Below, piece by piece: positions 1-7,703 of a stretch of 64,000 nucleotides of DNA. The stretch comes from Palsa-506 sp963709075 (lineage in GTDB: Bacteria; Actinomycetota; Actinomycetes; Streptosporangiales; Streptosporangiaceae), in the NCBI GenBank assembly GCA_963709075.1, contig CAVPUY010000009.1:558001-622000 (forward strand), written 5' to 3'. Every line of letters starts with the position of its first letter. The first letter of the stretch is position 1. The notes beneath the pieces are model-generated. The model saw only the letters and a list, made by a program, of their open reading frames with translations, did no database searches and was not told the origin of the DNA. A program made the translations under genes and the position numbers.

Positions 1-748
1 CTTGATCTTCAAAAACCCTGGCCGCGTAGGCGGCGGCCTGCGTGCGGCGCTCCATCCCGAGCTTGGCGAAGAGCGCCGACACGTAGTTCTTGACGGTCTT
101 CTCGGCGAGGAACATCCGCTCGCCGATCTGCCGGTTGGTCAGGCCCTCGCCGATCAGCTCGAGTATCCGCCGCTCCTGGCCGGTCAGGCCGGACAGCGGG
201 TCGGAGCGGGCCGCGGTGTCGCGCATCCGGCGCATCACCATGCTGGCGGCCTGCGGGTCGAGCAGCGACTGGCCGGCCGCGACCGAGCGGACCGCGCCGA
301 CCAGGTCGGTGCCGCGGATCTGCTTCAGCACGTACCCGGCGGCGCCGGCCATGATCGCGTCGAAGAGCGCCTCGTCGTCGCCGAACGAGGTGAGCATCAG
401 GCAGGCGACCTCGGGCATCGAGGACCGGATGTCACGGCACACGTTGACCCCGTTGCCGTCCGGCAGCCGCACGTCGAGCACCGCGACGTCGGGGCGCAGC
501 GCCGGGATGCGGGCCAGTGCCGACGCCGCCGTGCCGGCCTCGCCGACGACGACTATGTCCGGCTCGGCCTCAAGCAGCTCGCGGACCCCGCGGCGGACGA
601 TCTCGTGATCATCGAGCAGGAACACGCCGATCTCGCCGGGCTTCGCCGGCCCGGCCGCCTCGTGCGGCTGGGCCGCCTCGTCCGGCTGGGCCGCGTCGTC
701 CGGCTGATACTGGGCCGCGCCCTGCGGCGGCCCGGCTGGAGGATTCAT
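1..748 (-). CDS. DosR/NarL-family response regulator, 3' end cut by window edge
   Basis: Two-component response regulator that would bind DNA after phosphorylation. The 249 visible residues contain an Ala/Pro/Gln-rich N-terminal extension of about 38 residues (repeats of AAQPDE and AAQPHE), a receiver domain with acidic pair D46-D47, phospho-acceptor D92 (VLDVRLPDG), T120 and K142 (YVLKQ), and a LuxR-type helix-turn-helix from about residue 186 (LTGQERRILELIGEGLTNRQ). The last codons run off the left edge. Start is the ATG at 748-746. The layout matches mycobacterial DosR/DevR apart from the extension. Its neighbours (Acg nitroreductases, universal stress proteins) are classic DosR targets, and a palindromic box lies about 118 bp upstream. 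Family call is firm; DosR orthology is an inference from context. Confidence 0.9.
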   Translation of the reverse strand, partial: MNPPAGPPQGAAQYQPDDAAQPDEAAQPHEAAGPAKPGEIGVFLLDDHEIVRRGVRELLEAEPDIVVVGEAGTAASALARIPALRPDVAVLDVRLPDGNGVNVCRDIRSSMPEVACLMLTSFGDDEALFDAIMAGAAGYVLKQIRGTDLVGAVRSVAAGQSLLDPQAASMVMRRMRDTAARSDPLSGLTGQERRILELIGEGLTNRQIGERMFLAEKTVKNYVSALFAKLGMERRTQAAAYAARVFEDQ

Positions 749-865
749 CTGCGGCTAGCACCTTTGTTCGCGTCCGCGCCCGGTCGTGCGCGGATTCGCC
801 GGCATACAGCATCGCCGAAGCTACCGCACGTGCGCCACTCTAAGCCCTCCACTCGCATACCGGAC

Positions 866-880
866 AGGGCCCATGGTCCC
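866..880 (-). promoter_or_regulatory. DosR-like operator upstream of the response regulator
   Basis: On the minus strand this reads GGGACCATGGGCCCT, a near-palindrome matching the motif repeated through the first 40 kb. It lies 118 bp before the regulator start, which suggests autoregulation. It also lies just inside the intergenic space downstream of the nitroreductase gene. Binding is inferred from sequence only. Confidence 0.55.
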
Positions 881-903
881 GAACGCCTGATGCTGACCAG
901 GCG

Positions 904-1902
904 CTAGCGGCCGCCGACCTGATCGCCGGCCGCGACCGGCTGGTCGACCACCGCGGCAACCTCCCGCCGCGGCGACTCGACGCCCGGCGGCCCGTAGCCG
1001 AAGCGGATGATCGACTGCGGGCATTCCGGCCATGGCCACCAGTCGCGGTCCGGCCGCTCGATATCGCGCAGCTCGATCGGCTGGTAGAGGAACGACGTGG
1101 CGACCCCGTTCCTGGTGGCCGCGAGCAGCACCCGCTGCAGTGCCTGCCCGGCCCGGAGCCAGTCGGCCGGCTCGTCCCGCGCGGTGGAGAGCACGGCGAG
1201 CTGCGGCCGCTGCTCGAAGCTCGCCGACGGGCGGCCGACCGCCGGCGCGGCGTAGCCGAGGTCGCGGACTGGTGCCGGCACCCGGTCCGGGCGGCTGCCC
1301 AGGGCGCTGGACGGCACGCCGTCGTCACCGGACGTGCCGATCCACTGCCCGAGCTCGACCCGGTGCTCGTAGTTGGCCGCCAGCTTCTGGTCCGCCGCCG
1401 CGGCCAGCTCGAGCACCACGGCCGCGTCGGCGGCCGACAGCATGCGCAGCGAGGCGAACTCGAAGCCAGCTTCCTGCTCAAGCCCGATCTGCACCGCCTC
1501 GGGGAGCTGGTGCCCGGAGAACGGGGCCCGGCTGGTGTGCCGCAGCATGATCGCGTCGTACATCTCGCGCTCCCGCGGCGTGGCCGGCCGTCCGTCGGCC
1601 AGCTGCACCGACGCCAGCAGCGTCGGCTCGCCGTCCGGGTCGGGCAGCGGCCAGACCAGCGGCTTGGCGCCCAGCATCCGGATCGCCAGCCTGAGGTTGA
1701 ACAGCGCCGCGCCGCAGCTCAGGTGCAGGGCCCGGCCACGGGGGTCGGCGACCCAGAGCATCCGGTCCGGGTCGCCGTGCACCTCGATGACGTCACCGCT
1801 GGCGCGGAATCGCCACGGCTGGGTGTTGTGGATGGAGGGCGCCGCCGATGCCGCGCCGATGAGCCGCCGGACAATGCCGTCGTCCGCCAGGGACCGCTGC
1901 AT
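904..1902 (-). CDS. Acg-family nitroreductase-like flavoprotein
   Basis: Protein of 332 residues of the Acg (Rv2032/Rv3127) group, a nitroreductase-fold family strongly induced with the DosR regulon in mycobacteria. The diagnostic N-terminal motif SIHNTQPWRF starts at residue 23, followed by a conserved RALHLSCGAALFNLRLA segment and a C-terminal LYQPIE region. In Mycobacterium, Acg lacks normal nitroreductase activity and is thought to sequester FMN, so the enzymatic role here is uncertain. The open frame runs further upstream to 2112, but the ATG at 1902 is preceded by GGGAGG eight bases away and begins the conserved homology. A paralogue lies at 39071-40135. No clear DosR-like box was found directly upstream of this copy. 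Confidence 0.88.
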   Translation of the reverse strand: MQRSLADDGIVRRLIGAASAAPSIHNTQPWRFRASGDVIEVHGDPDRMLWVADPRGRALHLSCGAALFNLRLAIRMLGAKPLVWPLPDPDGEPTLLASVQLADGRPATPREREMYDAIMLRHTSRAPFSGHQLPEAVQIGLEQEAGFEFASLRMLSAADAAVVLELAAAADQKLAANYEHRVELGQWIGTSGDDGVPSSALGSRPDRVPAPVRDLGYAAPAVGRPSASFEQRPQLAVLSTARDEPADWLRAGQALQRVLLAATRNGVATSFLYQPIELRDIERPDRDWWPWPECPQSIIRFGYGPPGVESPRREVAAVVDQPVAAGDQVGGR

Positions 1903-1982
1903 CTTCCCGCACCTCCCTAAAGGTGCTTCGTAGCCGGCCGTACGGGCTGGGCCAGCAGGATTATTAACGCTTGGCAGGGTGG

Positions 1983-2984
1983 TCAGAGCCGCTCGCCGAC
2001 GAGCACAGCCAGATCGGTCAGCCTGCAGGCGTAACCCCACTCGTTGTCGTACCAGCCGAACACCTTGGCCAGGCTGCCGGAGGCCTGGGTCAGGCCGGAG
2101 TCGAAGACGCACGAGGCGGGATCGCCGATGATGTCACGGGACACCAGCGGGTCGGTGCTGTAGTGCACGATGCCGGCCAGCGGGCCTGCTGCCGCCTGCT
2201 CGAACGCGCTGTTGATCTCGGCCGCGGTCACGTCCGGGCCGAGCACCGCGGTGAGGTCGGTGATCGAGCCGTCCGGCACCGGCACCCGGATCGCTGACCC
2301 GTCCAGGCGGCCGAGCAGCTCGGGGATGACCAGGCCGGTGGCCGCGGCCGCGCCGGTGGTGGTCGGCACCATGCTGATCGCCGCGCTGCGGGCCCGCCGC
2401 AGGTCCTTGTGCGGCCCGTCCAGCAGCATCTGGTCGCCCGTGTAGGCGTGAATGGTCGTCATCAGGCCCTGGACCAGGCCGAACGTGTCGTTCAGCACCT
2501 TCGCCATCGGCGCCACGCAGTTCGTCGTGCAGGAGGCGTTAGAGAGCACGTCGTGCCGCCGCGGGTCGTACTCGGCGTCGTTGACCCCGATCACCACCGT
2601 CAGGTCGACGCCCTTGCCGGGAGCGGACATCAGCACCTTCCGCGCGCCGCCCTTGAGGTGCACGGCCGCATCGTCGCGGCCGCGGAACAGGCCGGTGGAC
2701 TCGATCACGATGTCGGCGCCGAGCTCGCCCCAGTCGATCGCGGCGGGATCCCGGCTGGACAGGACCTTGATCGGGGTCCCGTCCACGCTGATCGAGTCGT
2801 CGGTGTGCGTTACCGCACCCCGGATCCGGCCATAGGTCGAGTCGAAGTCGAGCAGGTGCGCGAGCGTGCGCGCGTCGGTGATGTCGTTCACCGCGACGAC
2901 CTGGATGTCGCCCCGCTCTAGGGCGCGGCGCACGAAGGTGCGCCCGATACGCCCGAAACCATTGATTCCGACGCGGACGGTCAT
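1983..2984 (-). CDS. gap: type I glyceraldehyde-3-phosphate dehydrogenase
   Basis: Interconverts glyceraldehyde-3-phosphate and 1,3-bisphosphoglycerate with NAD(P) in the cytoplasm. The 333 residues are full length: nucleotide-binding NGFGRIGR at 8-15, D34 after the second beta strand (favours NAD), and the catalytic motif SNASCTTNC with C152. The start has a strong ribosome binding site (GGAGGAAAT). It is divergent from prpE and shares with it a 209-bp intergenic region carrying two DosR-like boxes. This suggests co-induction of a glycolytic step and propionate activation in the hypoxic programme. It may be one of two gap copies in the genome; that cannot be seen here. Confidence 0.95.
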   Translation of the reverse strand: MTVRVGINGFGRIGRTFVRRALERGDIQVVAVNDITDARTLAHLLDFDSTYGRIRGAVTHTDDSISVDGTPIKVLSSRDPAAIDWGELGADIVIESTGLFRGRDDAAVHLKGGARKVLMSAPGKGVDLTVVIGVNDAEYDPRRHDVLSNASCTTNCVAPMAKVLNDTFGLVQGLMTTIHAYTGDQMLLDGPHKDLRRARSAAISMVPTTTGAAAATGLVIPELLGRLDGSAIRVPVPDGSITDLTAVLGPDVTAAEINSAFEQAAAGPLAGIVHYSTDPLVSRDIIGDPASCVFDSGLTQASGSLAKVFGWYDNEWGYACRLTDLAVLVGERL

Positions 2985-3089
2985 GAGATTTCCTCCGGTT
3001 ATTCGAGGGCACAGTCGGCGCGCCCGATGCTGTAATCAGCATCCCGGCAGGGCGGCGTGGCCAGGTACGGGCGTTGGGCACCTACTCCC

Positions 3090-3125
3090 GGGCCTTTGGG
3101 CCCTAGCCCCGGGTCTTTGGGCCCT
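3090..3125 (+). promoter_or_regulatory. two tandem DosR-like operators between gap and prpE
   Basis: GGGCCTTTGGGCCCT at 3090-3104 and GGGTCTTTGGGCCCT at 3111-3125 start exactly 21 bp apart, two helical turns, so bound dimers would sit on the same DNA face. The boxes end 69 and 89 bp before prpE and begin 106 and 127 bp before gap. They resemble the paired boxes in front of strong mycobacterial DosR targets. Confidence 0.6.
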
Positions 3126-3193
3126 AGCCTCCAGGCGCGGGCATGGGAGGCTCCTATAGACGGACATGCCGGAAGTGATCGGAGCGCGGAGCT

Positions 3194-5080
3194 ATGGGCG
3201 GATATACCGAAACCTTCAGCCGGAGCCTGGCTGACCCGGACGGCTTCTGGGGTGAGGCGGCCAAGGCGATCGACTGGTACGAGCAGCCGACGACGGTCCT
3301 GGATGCCTCCGGCGCGCCGTTCTACCGCTGGTTTACCGGAGGCGTGCTGAATACCTGCTTCAACGCGGTGGACAGGCACGTCCGCGACGGTCGCGGCGAC
3401 CAGGCCGCGCTGATCTACGACAGCCCGGTGACCGGCACCTCCCGTACGTACACCTACCGGCAGCTGCTCGATCAGGTCGCGCGGTTCGCTGGCGTGCTGA
3501 GCGGCCTCGGGGTCAGCAAGGGCGACCGGGTCGTCATCTACATGCCGATGATCCCCGAGGCGGTGTTCGCCATGCTCGGCTGCGCCCGCATCGGCGCCGT
3601 GCACTCGGTGGTTTTCGGCGGCTTCGCCGCGCCTGAGCTGGCGGCCCGCATCGACGATGCAGCACCCAAGGTCGTCGTGTCGGCGTCCTGCGGCATCGAG
3701 ACCAGCCGGGTGCTTGCGTACAAGCCGATCCTGGACAAGGCGATCGAGCTGTCGGCACGGAAGCCGGGCCGGTGCGTCATCCTGCAGCGCCCGCAGGCGG
3801 CCGCCACCCTGGTGGCCGGCCGTGACCTGGACTGGGAGCAGGCGATGGCCGCAGCCGAGCCCGCCGACTGCGTTCCGGTCGCGGCTACCGACCCGCTGTA
3901 CATCCTGTACACCTCTGGCACCACGGCGAAGCCCAAGGGCGTCGTCCGTGACAACGGCGGCCACGCGGTCGTGCTGCGCTGGAGCATGGATAACATCTAC
4001 GACACCAAGCCCGGCGAGGTGTTCTGGGCCGCCTCCGACATCGGCTGGGTGGTCGGGCATTCCTACATCGTCTACGCTCCGCTGCTGGCCGGCTGCACCT
4101 CGGTGCTCTATGAGGGCAAGCCGGTCGGCACGCCGGACCCGGGGGCGTTCTGGCGGGTGATCTCCGAGTACGGGGTCAAGGCGATGTTCACCGCGCCCAC
4201 CGCGTTCCGTGCGATCAAGAAGGAGGACCCGGCCGGCGAATTTGCCCGCAAGTACGACCTGTCCGGCTTCCGGTACCTGTTCCTGGCCGGCGAGCGGCTC
4301 GACCCGGAAACCTACCGGTGGGCCGGCGAGCTGCTCGGCGTCCCGGTGATCGACCACTGGTGGCAGACCGAGACCGGCTGGCCGATCGCGGCCGACCTGA
4401 TGGGGCTGGATCCCATGCCCACCAAGCCGGGCTCGCCCACCATGCCGGTACCCGGCTACGACCTGCACGTGATCGACCCGGCCACCGGCGACGACGTCCC
4501 GGCTGGGGCCACCGGGGAGATCGTGCTGCGGCTGCCGCTGCCGCCGGGGAACCTGACCACCTTGTGGGGTGACGACCAGCGGTTCATCGATTCCTACCTG
4601 GTGCAGTACCCCGGCGCCTACATCACCGGAGATGGCGGGTACCGCGACAGCGACGGATACGTCTACGTCATGGGCCGCACCGACGATGTCATCAACGTCG
4701 CCGGGCACCGGTTGTCCACCGGGGAGATGGAGGAGGTACTCGCCAGCCATCCCGCCGTCGCCGAATGCGCAGTCATCGGCGTCCATGACGCGCTCAAGGG
4801 CCAGATCCCGCGCGGGTTCGTGGTGCTCAAAGCGGGCATCGATACCGATCAGGACCTGCTGAGCGCCGAACTCGTCCAGCTGGTCCGCGACCAGATCGGC
4901 GCCGTAGCCGCACTGCGGTCAGTCGACATCGTCGCCGGACTGCCCAAGACCCGGTCAGGCAAGATCCTGCGGAAGACCATGCGCGGGATCGCCGACGGGG
5001 GCGACGCATCGGTGCCGTCCACCATCGAGGATCCGGCCGTGCTGGACGCGATGCGCCTGGTCCTGCGCGGCGAGGGCTGA
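3194..5080 (+). CDS. prpE: propionyl-CoA/acetyl-CoA synthetase, AMP-forming
   Basis: Activates short-chain acids (propionate best in this subfamily) to acyl-CoA using ATP. At 628 residues it has the full ACS N-terminal domain, AMP-binding core and C-terminal lid. PrpE-type signatures are KGVVRDNGGH just after the P-loop and FTAPTAFRAIKKEDP in mid-protein. The P-loop reads YTSGTTAKPKG at 239-249; the usual residue after TSGTT is Gly, here Ala. The catalytic, acetylatable lysine is K590 in PKTRSGKILRK. In other bacteria this lysine is acetylated to switch the enzyme off, and an AcuC-type deacetylase is encoded at 22711-23895. It is monocistronic and ends in a strong hairpin. Confidence 0.9.
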   Translation: MGGYTETFSRSLADPDGFWGEAAKAIDWYEQPTTVLDASGAPFYRWFTGGVLNTCFNAVDRHVRDGRGDQAALIYDSPVTGTSRTYTYRQLLDQVARFAGVLSGLGVSKGDRVVIYMPMIPEAVFAMLGCARIGAVHSVVFGGFAAPELAARIDDAAPKVVVSASCGIETSRVLAYKPILDKAIELSARKPGRCVILQRPQAAATLVAGRDLDWEQAMAAAEPADCVPVAATDPLYILYTSGTTAKPKGVVRDNGGHAVVLRWSMDNIYDTKPGEVFWAASDIGWVVGHSYIVYAPLLAGCTSVLYEGKPVGTPDPGAFWRVISEYGVKAMFTAPTAFRAIKKEDPAGEFARKYDLSGFRYLFLAGERLDPETYRWAGELLGVPVIDHWWQTETGWPIAADLMGLDPMPTKPGSPTMPVPGYDLHVIDPATGDDVPAGATGEIVLRLPLPPGNLTTLWGDDQRFIDSYLVQYPGAYITGDGGYRDSDGYVYVMGRTDDVINVAGHRLSTGEMEEVLASHPAVAECAVIGVHDALKGQIPRGFVVLKAGIDTDQDLLSAELVQLVRDQIGAVAALRSVDIVAGLPKTRSGKILRKTMRGIADGGDASVPSTIEDPAVLDAMRLVLRGEG

Positions 5081-5102
5081 GCCTGGCCCGCCCACGCTGA
5101 AC

Positions 5103-5140
5103 GAGGGCACCGGGCCCGCCACGGCGGACCCGGTGCCCTC
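5103..5140. terminator. bidirectional hairpin terminator between prpE and usp
   Basis: GAGGGCACCGGG (5103-5114) pairs perfectly with CCCGGTGCCCTC (5129-5140), a 12-bp GC-rich stem around a 14-base loop that can pair further. It lies between the converging ends of prpE and a universal stress gene. There is no long T run, as is common in actinobacteria. Confidence 0.65.
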
Positions 5141-5179
5141 GGCTCAATAGTGTCCCCGGTCTCCCGGGGGACTGACCAG

Positions 5180-5611
5180 CTAACTCCGGACGACGACAAC
5201 AGGGCAGGACGCGTGGTTCACGACCTGCGAGCTCACCGAGCCCATCAGCAGGCTGGCGAACCCGCCGGCCCCGCGTGACCCGACGACAACCAGATCGGCG
5301 TCCTTGGACGCCTCAACGAGTTCCCTGGCCGCCAGGCCGCTGACCGCGCGCACCGTCACCGATGCGGGCTTGGCCCCGCCTGCCTGGCTGACGGCCTTGT
5401 TCACTGCCTCCTCGGCCGCCTGCCTGGCCTTCTCCTGCTCGGGGAGGTCTTCCGGGTAGATAAGCGGGTTTCCGGTCCAGTGGTTGGCTGCGACCTGGTG
5501 CACGGCAAGCACGGTGAGCCCTGCGTGCAGCGCCGCCGCTTCTTTCACTGCCCACTCGAGCGCACGCTGAGAGTTACCTGAGCCATCGATGCCGACAACA
5601 ATTCCGGACAT
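5180..5611 (-). CDS. universal stress protein (UspA family)
   Basis: Single-domain USP of 143 residues. It begins MSGIVVGIDGSGNSQRAL and ends with the ATP-binding signature G-2x-G-9x-G-S (GSRGAGGFASLLMGSVSS) and CPVVVVRS, so it is predicted to bind ATP. USPs of this type are among the most strongly induced DosR targets in mycobacteria; here the gene starts 35 bp from a weak DosR-like box. It is divergent from the hydrogenase large subunit gene. A specific function cannot be assigned. Confidence 0.92.
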   Translation of the reverse strand: MSGIVVGIDGSGNSQRALEWAVKEAAALHAGLTVLAVHQVAANHWTGNPLIYPEDLPEQEKARQAAEEAVNKAVSQAGGAKPASVTVRAVSGLAARELVEASKDADLVVVGSRGAGGFASLLMGSVSSQVVNHASCPVVVVRS

Positions 5612-5645
5612 TTGGCTCCTCCTTCTGACGGGGCCGCCACCTAGA

Positions 5646-5660
5646 GGCGGCCAGGGTCCC
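5646..5660 (-). promoter_or_regulatory. weak DosR-like box between usp and hyhL
   Basis: On the minus strand GGGACCCTGGCCGCC matches about 12 of 15 positions of the repeated motif GGGACCTTNGGCCCT; the right half is degraded. It is 35 bp from the usp start and 158 bp from hyhL. Reported as tentative. Confidence 0.3.
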
Positions 5661-5817
5661 TAGTGAAGTCTCGCGCCTTTCCCGGCCGTCCGGAAGGGGC
5701 GTTGGATATCGTCGCATGAGTCGGACGTCCTTAACTGCCTCCCGCGGAATCTGGGAAGCTATACAACAGCGGAATTTGCCGTCGGCATCCGCGGCAGGCC
5801 AGGACCGGGAGATGGAC

Positions 5818-7119
5818 ATGACGCACCGGGGGGACCGGGCCCTGCAGACCGCCGGGCTCGCCCGCGTCGAGGGCGACGGCGGGATGTACGTCCGGGTCGA
5901 CGACGGCCAGGTCGTCGAGGTGCGGCTGGATATCTACGAGCCGCCGCGATTCTTCGAGGCGTTCCTGCGCGGCCGGGCCTACACCGAGCCGCCCGACATC
6001 ACCGCCCGGATCTGCGGTATCTGCCCGGTTGCCTACCAGACCAGCGCCTGCCAGGCGATCGAGGCCGCGTGCGGGGTGGTACTTGACGGCCCGCTCGCCG
6101 ACCTGCGCCGGATGCTGTACTGCGGCGAGTGGATCGCCAGCCACGCGCTGCACATCTACCTGCTGCACGCGCCGGACTTCCTCGGCTACCCGGGCGCCGT
6201 GGAGCTGGCGCGTGATCACCGGGACGTCGTCGAGCGCGGCTTCGCGCTCCGCCAGGCCGGGAACGCGATCATGGAACTGCTCGGCGGCCGGGCGATCCAC
6301 CCGGTCAACGTGCGCGTCGGCGGCTTCTACCGGGTGCCGTCGGCGCGCGAGCTCGGGCCGCTCGCCGAGCACCTGCGGGAGGCGCTCGAGCTGGCGCTCG
6401 ACACCGTGGCCTGGGCGGCCGGATTCGACTTTCCTGACTTCAGCTGCGATCACGAGCTTGTCGCGCTGCGCGAGCCAGGCCGGTACGCGATCGAGCGGGG
6501 GACGGTGGTCAGCAGCGGCGGACTCGGATTCGCCGCCGCCGAGTTCGAGCAGCACGTGATCGAGGAGCACGTGCCGCATTCCACCGCGCTGCATGCCAGC
6601 CTGGCCGGCCGGCCGGGCACGTTCATGACCGGCCCGCTGGCCAGGTACACGCTGAACTCGCAGTGGCTGCCGCCGCTGGCCGCCGAGGCAGCCGCCGCTG
6701 CCGGGCTCGGCCCGGCCTGCCGCAACCCGTTCCAGAGCATCGTCGTGCGCGCGGTGGAGGTCGTCTGCGCGATCGAGGAAACGCTCCGGCTGATCGACGG
6801 GTACCAGCAGCCGGACCGGCCATTCGCCGAGACCGTGCCGCAGGCCGGCACCGGGCACGGGGTGTCCGAGGCGCCCCGCGGTGTCCTCTATCACGCCTAC
6901 CGGCTGGACGCCGGCGGCATGATCACCGGCGCGCGGATCGTGCCGCCGACGTCGCAGAACCAGGCCGCGATCCAGGCCGACCTGCGCGATTTCGTGCAGG
7001 CCAGGCTTGACCTCGACGACGAGAGGCTGACGCACGACTGCGAGCAGGCGATCCGCAACTACGACCCGTGCATCTCGTGCGCCGCTCATTTCCTGACCCT
7101 GCGGCTTGACCGGAGATGA
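5818..7119 (+). CDS. hyhL: NiFe hydrogenase large subunit, group 3b-like
   Basis: Catalytic subunit carrying the NiFe(CN)2CO site of a cytoplasmic bidirectional NAD(P)-linked hydrogenase. The L1 motif RICGIC gives C66 and C69, followed by PVAYQTSA; the L2 motif DPCISCAAH gives C418, C421 and H424. A nine-residue C-terminal tail (FLTLRLDRR) follows and would be removed by the protease encoded next. Length of 433 residues fits group 3b. The open frame extends upstream to 5716, but the ATG at 5818 has GGGAG seven bases before it and starts the family homology. The gene overlaps its protease by 4 bp. The small subunit, diaphorase and FeS subunits lie about 10 kb away on the other strand (17605-20867), which is unusual. 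Confidence 0.9.
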   Translation: MTHRGDRALQTAGLARVEGDGGMYVRVDDGQVVEVRLDIYEPPRFFEAFLRGRAYTEPPDITARICGICPVAYQTSACQAIEAACGVVLDGPLADLRRMLYCGEWIASHALHIYLLHAPDFLGYPGAVELARDHRDVVERGFALRQAGNAIMELLGGRAIHPVNVRVGGFYRVPSARELGPLAEHLREALELALDTVAWAAGFDFPDFSCDHELVALREPGRYAIERGTVVSSGGLGFAAAEFEQHVIEEHVPHSTALHASLAGRPGTFMTGPLARYTLNSQWLPPLAAEAAAAAGLGPACRNPFQSIVVRAVEVVCAIEETLRLIDGYQQPDRPFAETVPQAGTGHGVSEAPRGVLYHAYRLDAGGMITGARIVPPTSQNQAAIQADLRDFVQARLDLDDERLTHDCEQAIRNYDPCISCAAHFLTLRLDRR

Positions 7120-7586
7120 CCGCAGCAGCGGCCGGCCGGGTCGTGGTCATCGGCGTCGGCAACGAGTTCAGGCGCGATGACGGCATCGGCCCCGAGGTGC
7201 TCAGCCGGCTGCCTGGCCGCACGGCAGGCTCCGTGCGGCTGGTGCTCAGCGACGGCGATCCGGCCAGGCTGATCGAGGCCTGGACCGGGGCGGCGCTCGC
7301 CGTGGTGGTCGACGCCGTGCGGGCCGATCCGCCGGTACCGGGCAGGCTGCACCGGATGGTCATCGACCGCTCCGACGACCCGGCTGGCCGGCCGGTCAGC
7401 TCGCACGGCCTCGGCCTGAGCGAGGCGATCGGGCTGGCGCGTGCCCTGGACCGGATGCCTGCCCGGCTGATCATTCACGCCGTTGAGGCTGCCGACCTGG
7501 GCCAGGGACCCGGCCTTTCGCCGCCAGTCGCCGCCGCTGCCGGCGCACTGACCTCGGCTGTCATCCGGGACCTGGCGGCGGGCTGA
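7116..7586 (+). CDS. hydrogenase maturation endopeptidase (HyaD/HycI family)
   Basis: Cleaves the C-terminal tail of the hydrogenase large subunit after nickel insertion. The 156 residues begin with the family motif VIGVGNEFRRDDGIG, where E17 and D21/D22 lie in the region that binds nickel; a second conserved segment is VVVDAVRADPPVPG. The ATGA overlap with hyhL shows translational coupling, so the protease is dedicated to that subunit. No hypABCDEF accessory genes are present in the window. Confidence 0.88.
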   Translation: MTAAAAGRVVVIGVGNEFRRDDGIGPEVLSRLPGRTAGSVRLVLSDGDPARLIEAWTGAALAVVVDAVRADPPVPGRLHRMVIDRSDDPAGRPVSSHGLGLSEAIGLARALDRMPARLIIHAVEAADLGQGPGLSPPVAAAAGALTSAVIRDLAAG

Positions 7587-7703
7587 CCCGGCGGGGCTGC
7601 CGCGGCGGTCAGCCGCGACGGGCTGCCGCGACGGGCTGCCGCGACGGGCTGCCGCGGCGGGGCTGCCGCGGCGGGGCTGCCGCGGCGGGTCAGGCGCGGC
7701 GGG
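7587..7703. repeat. GC-rich short tandem repeat between convergent genes
   Basis: Three copies of a 13-bp unit (gacgggctgccgc) followed by three copies of a 14-bp variant (ggcggggctgccgc) and degenerate copies. It fills the whole gap between the protease gene and the oppositely oriented CoA-transferase. It may fold and act as a terminator. Confidence 0.7.

Noticed and set aside
1903..1990. DosR-like box upstream of the first Acg gene
   Set aside because: No match to the shared motif; only loose GGCCC-containing palindromes were seen.
2999..4786. 595-codon minus-strand open frame
   Set aside because: Shadow of prpE; composition is Arg/Gly/Val-rich with no domain signature.
5716..5817. N-terminal extension of the hydrogenase large subunit
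   Set aside because: The added residues are unlike the family, and a ribosome binding site precedes ATG 5818.
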